From positions 124,001 to 188,000 of the forward strand of contig NZ_BMMP01000015.1 of assembly GCF_014645895.1 (NCBI RefSeq): DNA of 64,000 nucleotides. Reading direction: 5' to 3'. Position 1 is the stretch's first letter; every line of letters begins with the position of its first letter. The translations under genes and the position numbers were made by a program. The notes beneath the pieces were generated by a model that was given only the letters and a program-made list of their open reading frames with translations, was not told the DNA's origin and did not search any database. This document shows positions 58,252 to 64,000 of the stretch, one piece after another. The stretch comes from Streptomyces daqingensis. Its GTDB lineage: Bacteria > Actinomycetota > Actinomycetes > Streptomycetales > Streptomycetaceae.

Positions 58252-60432
58252 TCAGACGTCGATCCGCGAGCGGTCCAGCGTCGCGGCGGAGGAGCTGATG
58301 AACTCCCTGCGCGGCGCCACTTCGCTGCCCATCAGCAGGTCGAACGCCGCCTCCGCGGACTCCAGGTCGCTGATGTTGATCCGGCGCAGCGTGCGGTGCC
58401 GCGGGTCCATCGTCGTCTCCGCGAGCTGGTCGGCGTCCATCTCGCCCAGCCCCTTGTAGCGCTGAATCGAGTCCTTGTACCGCACGTTCCTGCGCTGCAG
58501 GTCCATCAGCGTCTGCCGCAGCTCGTTGTCCGAGTAGGTGTAGATGTACTTGGCCTGCCCCTTCTTGGGGCTGGTCAGCTCGATCCGGTGCAGCGGCGGC
58601 ACGGCGGAGAAGACGCGGCCCTCCTCGACCATGGGGCGCATGTAGCGCTGGAAGAGGGTGAGCAGCAGGCAGCGGATGTGCGCGCCGTCGACGTCCGCGT
58701 CCGCGAGGAAGATGACCTTGCCGTAGCGCGCCTGGTCGATGTCGAAGGTCCGCCCGGACCCGGCTCCTATCACCTGGATGATCGAGCCGCATTCGGCGTT
58801 CTTCAGCATGTCCGCGACGGAGGACTTCTGGACGTTGAGGATCTTGCCGCGGATCGGCAGCAGCGCCTGGAACTCGGAGTTCCGGGCCAGCTTCGCGGTG
58901 CCGAGCGCCGAGTCGCCCTCGACGATGAACAGTTCGCTGCGCTCGACCTCGTCGCTACGGCAGTCGGCCAGCTTGGCGGGCAGCGCGGACGATTCCAGGG
59001 CAGTCTTCCGCCGCTGCGCCTCCTTGTGCTGCCGGGCGGCGATGCGCGTACGTGCCGCCGCCGCGATCTTCTCCAGGACGGCACGGGCCTGCTGCTTTGC
59101 GTCCCGCTTCGTCGAGGTCAGGAAGGTCTTCAGCTCCGAGGCGACGACCTGCGCGACGATCCGTGAGGCCGCCGATGTGCCCAGCACCTCCTTGGTCTGC
59201 CCCTCGAACTGCGGCTCGGCCAGCCGCACCGTCACGACCGCCGTCAGGCCCTCGAGGGCGTCGTCCTTGGCGACGTCGTCCTCGGCGACCCGGAGGATCT
59301 TCGTGGCCCGCAGCGCCTCGTTGACGGTCCTGGTGACAGAGCGTTCGAACCCGGACACGTGGGTGCCGCCCTTGGGGGTGGCGATGATGTTGACGAAGGA
59401 CTTCAGCGTGGTGTCGTACCCCGTGCCCCAGCGGAGCGCGATGTCCACGCCCAGCTCGCGCTGGACCTCGGTGGGGATCATGTGGCCCCGGTCGTCGAGG
59501 ACGGGCACCGTCTCCTTGAACTGGCCCTTGCCCTGCAGCCTCAGCACGTCGCAGACGGGACGGTCCTGCGCGAGGTACTCGCAGAACTCGCTGATGCCGC
59601 CGTCGTAGTGGAAGACCTCCTCCGTGACCCCGGAGCCGGACGCGTCCTGCCCCCCGGATCCCGCCGGCTGCTCCAGCCCGCGCTCGTCCCGTACGACCAG
59701 CGTGAGCCCGGGGACCAGGAAGGCGGTCTGGCGGGCGCGGGCGTACAGCGTCTCCAGCGAGAGCTTGGCGTCCTTGAGGAAGATCTGGCGGTCCGCCCAG
59801 TAGCGCACGCGCGTACCGGTGCGGTTCTTCGGCAGCTTCTTGCCCTTGCGCAGGCCGCTGGCGGGGTCGAACGGCGCGTCGGGGCCCGACTCGGTGAAGA
59901 TTCCGGGGACGCCGCGGCGGAAGCTGATGCTGTGCGTGCGGCTCCCGCGGTCGACCTCGATGTCGAGCCGCGACGCCAGTGCGTTGACGACCGAGGCGCC
60001 GACCCCGTGCAGACCGCCGGAGGCGGCGTAGGAGCCGCCTCCGAACTTGCCGCCGGCGTGCAGCTTCGTCATCACGACTTCGACGCCGGAGAGGCCCGTC
60101 TTGGGCTCGACGTCGACGGGGATGCCCCGGCCGTTGTCGCGGACCTCGACCGAGCCGTCCTCGTGGAGGATCACCTCGATGCGGTCGCAGTGGCCGCCGA
60201 GGGCTTCGTCCACGGAGTTGTCGATGATCTCCCAGAGGCAGTGCATGAGCCCGCGGCTGTCGGTGGAGCCGATGTACATGCCGGGGCGCTTCCGCACCGC
60301 CTCGAGCCCCTCGAGAACCAGCAGGTGCCGCGCGGTGTAGTTGGAGCCGCCGTCCCGGTCTGCGCCGGTGAGCAGTGCGGCGGACGGCTTGGTGTTCCCC
60401 GTGCCGGTGGCCAGGGAAGGTTCGGCGGTCAC
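58252..60432 (-). CDS. parE: DNA topoisomerase IV subunit B (GyrB-like)
   Basis: ATPase subunit of topoisomerase IV, 726 residues. The GHKL domain has EIIDNSVDEALGGH, DNGRGIPVD and GGLHGVGASVVNAL; the TOPRIM domain has VEGDSALGTAK and DADVDGAHIR, which bind the catalytic Mg2+. The C-terminal end YKGLGEMDADQLAETTMDP is the conserved tail. It starts with GTG at 60432 with AGGAG. Compared with GyrB it has an inserted loop near 255-275 (a Ser/Gly stretch). Pairs with parC. Confidence 0.93.
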   Translation of the reverse strand: MTAEPSLATGTGNTKPSAALLTGADRDGGSNYTARHLLVLEGLEAVRKRPGMYIGSTDSRGLMHCLWEIIDNSVDEALGGHCDRIEVILHEDGSVEVRDNGRGIPVDVEPKTGLSGVEVVMTKLHAGGKFGGGSYAASGGLHGVGASVVNALASRLDIEVDRGSRTHSISFRRGVPGIFTESGPDAPFDPASGLRKGKKLPKNRTGTRVRYWADRQIFLKDAKLSLETLYARARQTAFLVPGLTLVVRDERGLEQPAGSGGQDASGSGVTEEVFHYDGGISEFCEYLAQDRPVCDVLRLQGKGQFKETVPVLDDRGHMIPTEVQRELGVDIALRWGTGYDTTLKSFVNIIATPKGGTHVSGFERSVTRTVNEALRATKILRVAEDDVAKDDALEGLTAVVTVRLAEPQFEGQTKEVLGTSAASRIVAQVVASELKTFLTSTKRDAKQQARAVLEKIAAAARTRIAARQHKEAQRRKTALESSALPAKLADCRSDEVERSELFIVEGDSALGTAKLARNSEFQALLPIRGKILNVQKSSVADMLKNAECGSIIQVIGAGSGRTFDIDQARYGKVIFLADADVDGAHIRCLLLTLFQRYMRPMVEEGRVFSAVPPLHRIELTSPKKGQAKYIYTYSDNELRQTLMDLQRRNVRYKDSIQRYKGLGEMDADQLAETTMDPRHRTLRRINISDLESAEAAFDLLMGSEVAPRREFISSSAATLDRSRIDV

Positions 60433-60859
60433 GCGGTTCGCTCCTCGCTGAATTCTGCTGGGGGTGGCTGGCTGCCGCGTCAGAGGGTACCGAGAGTGCA
60501 GGAGAGGGCGCGCCGCGCCACCCAGGAAGGGGGTTCATGCTAGCCCATGCTCGATAGAGTGTTCGATAACACGAGCGGGTGACGCACACATCACGTTCCC
60601 TTTGGCGCATGAACCATTTAGGCTCCGGGCACGTCCCCTTCAACAACGGGAACACTGCACAGACAACAACTGGACAACAGCAACCAAGCGACATGACGAC
60701 GAAGCAACCCACGTAATACGGCTCATTCGCCGCCACCCGGCAACATGCAGCCGCCCCCGCGGAGAAACCTCCAAGGGAATCGTCGAGAGCGGGAACGTTT
60801 TCGACCTGGTTGGATGTTGACCCTGGTACGACAGCTCGTCGAGCTAGAGAAGAGGCGAC
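60433..60859. promoter_or_regulatory. Divergent promoter region of parE and a DUF7455 gene
   Basis: Toward parE, CGAACA (60560-60565) and TAGCAT (60537-60542) are 17 bp apart. Toward the DUF7455 gene, TAGGCT (60619-60624) with a weak TTCCCT (60596-60601) at 17 bp suggests a start near 60632 and a leader of about 230 bases rich in C and A. The perfect palindrome AGCTCGTCGAGCT (60833-60845) lies just before the gene. No coding sequence is seen in this 427-bp stretch. Confidence 0.5.
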
Positions 60860-61087
60860 GTGACTACTGTTCTGACCCCCGCGACTCCGTTGACGGCCGC
60901 CGATCGCTGCGACCGCTGCAACGCTCAGGCCTACCTGCGCGTCGTGCTGCTCAGCGGCGGAGAGCTGCTGTTCTGCGCCCACCACGGCCGTAAGTTCGAG
61001 CCCGAGCTCAAGAAGATCGCCGCGGAGATACAGGACGAGACGGAGAAGCTCACCGCGTCTCCCGCGAATGCGGAGACCGGCGAGTAA
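60860..61087 (+). CDS. DUF7455 zinc-ribbon-like protein
   Basis: Protein of 75 residues. CDRCNAQAYLRVVL near 17 and FCAHHGRKFEP near 38 place two Cys, then Cys-x-His-His, so it probably binds zinc as a small ribbon; the C-terminal 30 residues are helical and acidic. It is a highly conserved Streptomyces protein between parE and hrdB with unknown function. The start is GTG or ATG near 60860 after AGAGGCG. Confidence 0.75.
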   Translation: MTTVLTPATPLTAADRCDRCNAQAYLRVVLLSGGELLFCAHHGRKFEPELKKIAAEIQDETEKLTASPANAETGE

Positions 61088-61163
61088 TCCCGAGCGTCCT
61101 GGAACTGACGCAAGCAACGTCCCGAACCGACGAGCTCGGTCCGGCTCAGAGCCGGAAACGGTG

Positions 61164-61194
61164 GGCGGCCACCCGGTGACACCGGGTGGCCGCC
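61164..61194 (+). terminator. Strong hairpin with T-tail after the DUF7455 gene
   Basis: GGCGGCCACCCGG and CCGGGTGGCCGCC form a perfect 13-bp stem around TGACA, followed by TTT. It is a standard intrinsic terminator 77 bp after the stop. Confidence 0.88.
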
Positions 61195-61349
61195 TTTCCC
61201 TGTCCCGCGCCCGATCCGGTTTCTCGGGTAAGTGGCCGAAGGATTTCGCTCTCAGCGAACCACTTCCTCCAACCCATTTCCCGGCCGCTTCAAACCTTCG
61301 AATTTCCTCCGCCCCCGGCAGCCGGTGAGCGGACTTCCCCGCGGTCCGC

Positions 61350-62288
61350 TCAGCCGCTGTGCGCCCGTATGGCGTCCGTCATCGCGGAGACCCGCGTGTA
61401 GACCCCGGGACGCCCCTCCTCTCCGCACCCCACGCCCCAGGACACCAGCCCCACCAGACGGCCCTTCGCGACGAGCGGACCGCCGCTGTCGCCCTGGCAC
61501 GCGTCCCTGCCGCCCGCCGGAGTCCCCGCGCACACCATCGACCGCTCCTCGAAGACCCCTCCGAAGGTGCCGGAGGCGCTGCGCGGATACGCCCGGGCGC
61601 ACTCCGAGTCCTCCACCATCTCCACACCGGCTGCGCGCAGGCCTGAGGCGTACGCTCCGCTGCCGCTGGTGTCACCCCAGCCGTAGACCTCCGCGGCGGT
61701 CCCAGGGGCGTACGCGGCGTCCTGAGCCGCTGCCACGGGTACGGGGTGGCCCTCCGGCAGCGGATCTGAGAGCGCGAGCACAGCGATGTCCCGCTCATTC
61801 GTCGCGGAGTCGTAGGCCGGATCCACCCACACCGAAGCCACCGGCACCTCGCGCCCCGACCGGGACCCCAGGTCCCCTCGCCCCGATATGACGTGCAGAT
61901 CCCGCACCTCGCCATTGGCCGAGCCCAGCACCTCCGGGCCGAGGCAGTGTGCCGCCGTGACCACGGTGCGTACGTCCACCAGCGCACCCCCGCAGAACTG
62001 CCCCGAGCGCTCCGGGCCGAAGCGCTCCCTGCTGGAGAGCGCGACCGCCCAGGGATGATCCGCGGCGTCGACGGGATGCCCGCCGACCACCGCCCCGCCC
62101 CGCACTCCGGTACGGGCGGCCGGGGCATGCCCGCCGGCCCGGTTGTCGGCTGTGCCGGCGACCCGCGCAGGCGCCCGCGCCTGGTCACGCGGGGCGTCGT
62201 CCGGGAGCCGCCGCTCAGACGCCGCGGGCAGCCCGGCGAGCAGGGCAGCCGTGAGCAGGAACAGCGGGATCGCACGCAGGTGACGCAT
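61350..62288 (-). CDS. Secreted trypsin-like serine protease (S1)
   Basis: Protease of 312 residues. A signal peptide (about 1-23) and a pro-region with Arg/Ala/Asp runs precede the mature start VVGGHPVDAADHPWAV near 67. The triad is His114 (TAAHC), Asp167 (ERDIAV) and Ser268 (CQGDSGGP). Asp262, six residues before the Ser, fills the S1 pocket, so it should cut after Arg or Lys. Cys pairs at 99/115 and 253/264 and later support disulfides. It lies between hrdB and the DUF7455 gene and is transcribed like hrdB. Confidence 0.9.
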   Translation of the reverse strand: MRHLRAIPLFLLTAALLAGLPAASERRLPDDAPRDQARAPARVAGTADNRAGGHAPAARTGVRGGAVVGGHPVDAADHPWAVALSSRERFGPERSGQFCGGALVDVRTVVTAAHCLGPEVLGSANGEVRDLHVISGRGDLGSRSGREVPVASVWVDPAYDSATNERDIAVLALSDPLPEGHPVPVAAAQDAAYAPGTAAEVYGWGDTSGSGAYASGLRAAGVEMVEDSECARAYPRSASGTFGGVFEERSMVCAGTPAGGRDACQGDSGGPLVAKGRLVGLVSWGVGCGEEGRPGVYTRVSAMTDAIRAHSG

Positions 62289-62378
62289 GCAGCCTCCAGA
62301 CCCGTGGAGCGGCTATCCGGAGCACCAAGGGTGAGCCGCATGGCGCAGTCCCGCATCCGGAGACGTGCAGCGCACACG

Positions 62379-62422
62379 CGGCAGGGACCGGCGATCCGTG
62401 GAAGGATCGCCGGCCCCTGCCG
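62379..62422 (-). terminator. hrdB terminator hairpin
   Basis: A 19-bp stem with one mismatch (left arm begins CGGCAGGG, right arm ends CCCCTGCCG, six-base loop) begins 21 bp beyond the hrdB stop codon. Confidence 0.85.
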
Positions 62423-62443
62423 TACCGCGTGCCTGCGGCCGCC

Positions 62444-64000
<1,557 letters not shown>

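Overview
The window is high-GC DNA (about 70% or more G+C, with strong third-position G/C) from a filamentous actinomycete, almost certainly Streptomyces or a close relative. The evidence is the set of marker genes and their order. Reading from right to left they are hrdB, a trypsin-like protease, a small zinc-ribbon protein, parE, parC, an M16 peptidase pair, a riboswitch-controlled M23 peptidase, ptsH, patA, tdk, sepH, cpfC (hemH), an inositol monophosphatase, cutR-cutS, dut, and a potassium-uptake block. Much of this order (permease, ceoB, ceoC, DUF3159, OB-fold, DUF3710, dut, DUF3093, DUF4193, IMPase, primary sigma factor) also matches the arrangement I remember around Rv2690-Rv2703 in Mycobacterium tuberculosis, so the right two thirds is deeply conserved core chromosome.

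Region 1 (42-10330, all minus strand) is an accessory catabolic operon. Transcribed from right to left it encodes a 2,5-dihydroxypyridine dioxygenase (NicX-like), a flavin monooxygenase (NicC-like), an MFS transporter, a three-subunit molybdenum hydroxylase (FAD, Mo and 2Fe-2S subunits) with a CoxG-like partner, a maleamate amidohydrolase-like enzyme (NicF) and an N-formylmaleamate deformylase-like enzyme (NicD). Together they give almost the whole aerobic nicotinate pathway: nicotinate to 6-hydroxynicotinate, 2,5-dihydroxypyridine, N-formylmaleamate, maleamate and maleate. Maleate isomerase and a regulator are not in the window. Many junctions overlap by 4 bases, so translation is probably coupled.

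Region 2 (10331-19606) holds small accessory modules. They are a WhiJ-type triad (ATPase, HTH regulator, DUF397), a TetR repressor with two matching operator palindromes in front of a DUF4267 membrane protein, a protein built from Clp-N-like segments, an ABM-domain protein, an MFS exporter, a glyoxalase-fold protein and an acyl-CoA synthetase. A 175-bp element with perfect 24-bp terminal inverted repeats (19432-19606) lies exactly where the accessory DNA ends and the core begins.

Region 3 (19624-31309) contains a KimA/APC-type permease divergent from two TrkA-type proteins, then the DUF3159/OB/DUF3710/dut/thioesterase operon, DUF3093, DUF4193 and the CutRS two-component system. An 11-bp-spaced direct repeat upstream of cutR looks like a response-regulator site.

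Region 4 (31462-48789) covers IMPase, coproporphyrin ferrochelatase, an aldonolactone-oxidase-type enzyme, SepH, a sulfurtransferase, thymidine kinase, a phosphodiesterase, the PatA acetyltransferase, HPr, a secreted M23 peptidase behind a likely c-di-AMP (ydaO) riboswitch, and a heterodimeric M16 peptidase.

Region 5 (49084-64000) has parC, a CobW-type GTPase, a DcuS/CitA-type sensor kinase with no adjacent response regulator, a secreted GH16 glucanase with a DasR-like site, a sodium:solute symporter with its DUF485 partner, parE, a trypsin-like protease and hrdB, which runs off the right edge. I found no tRNA, rRNA, CRISPR array, phage or transposase gene. All family calls come from reading motifs by eye. 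Operator and promoter calls are pattern matches and are untested.
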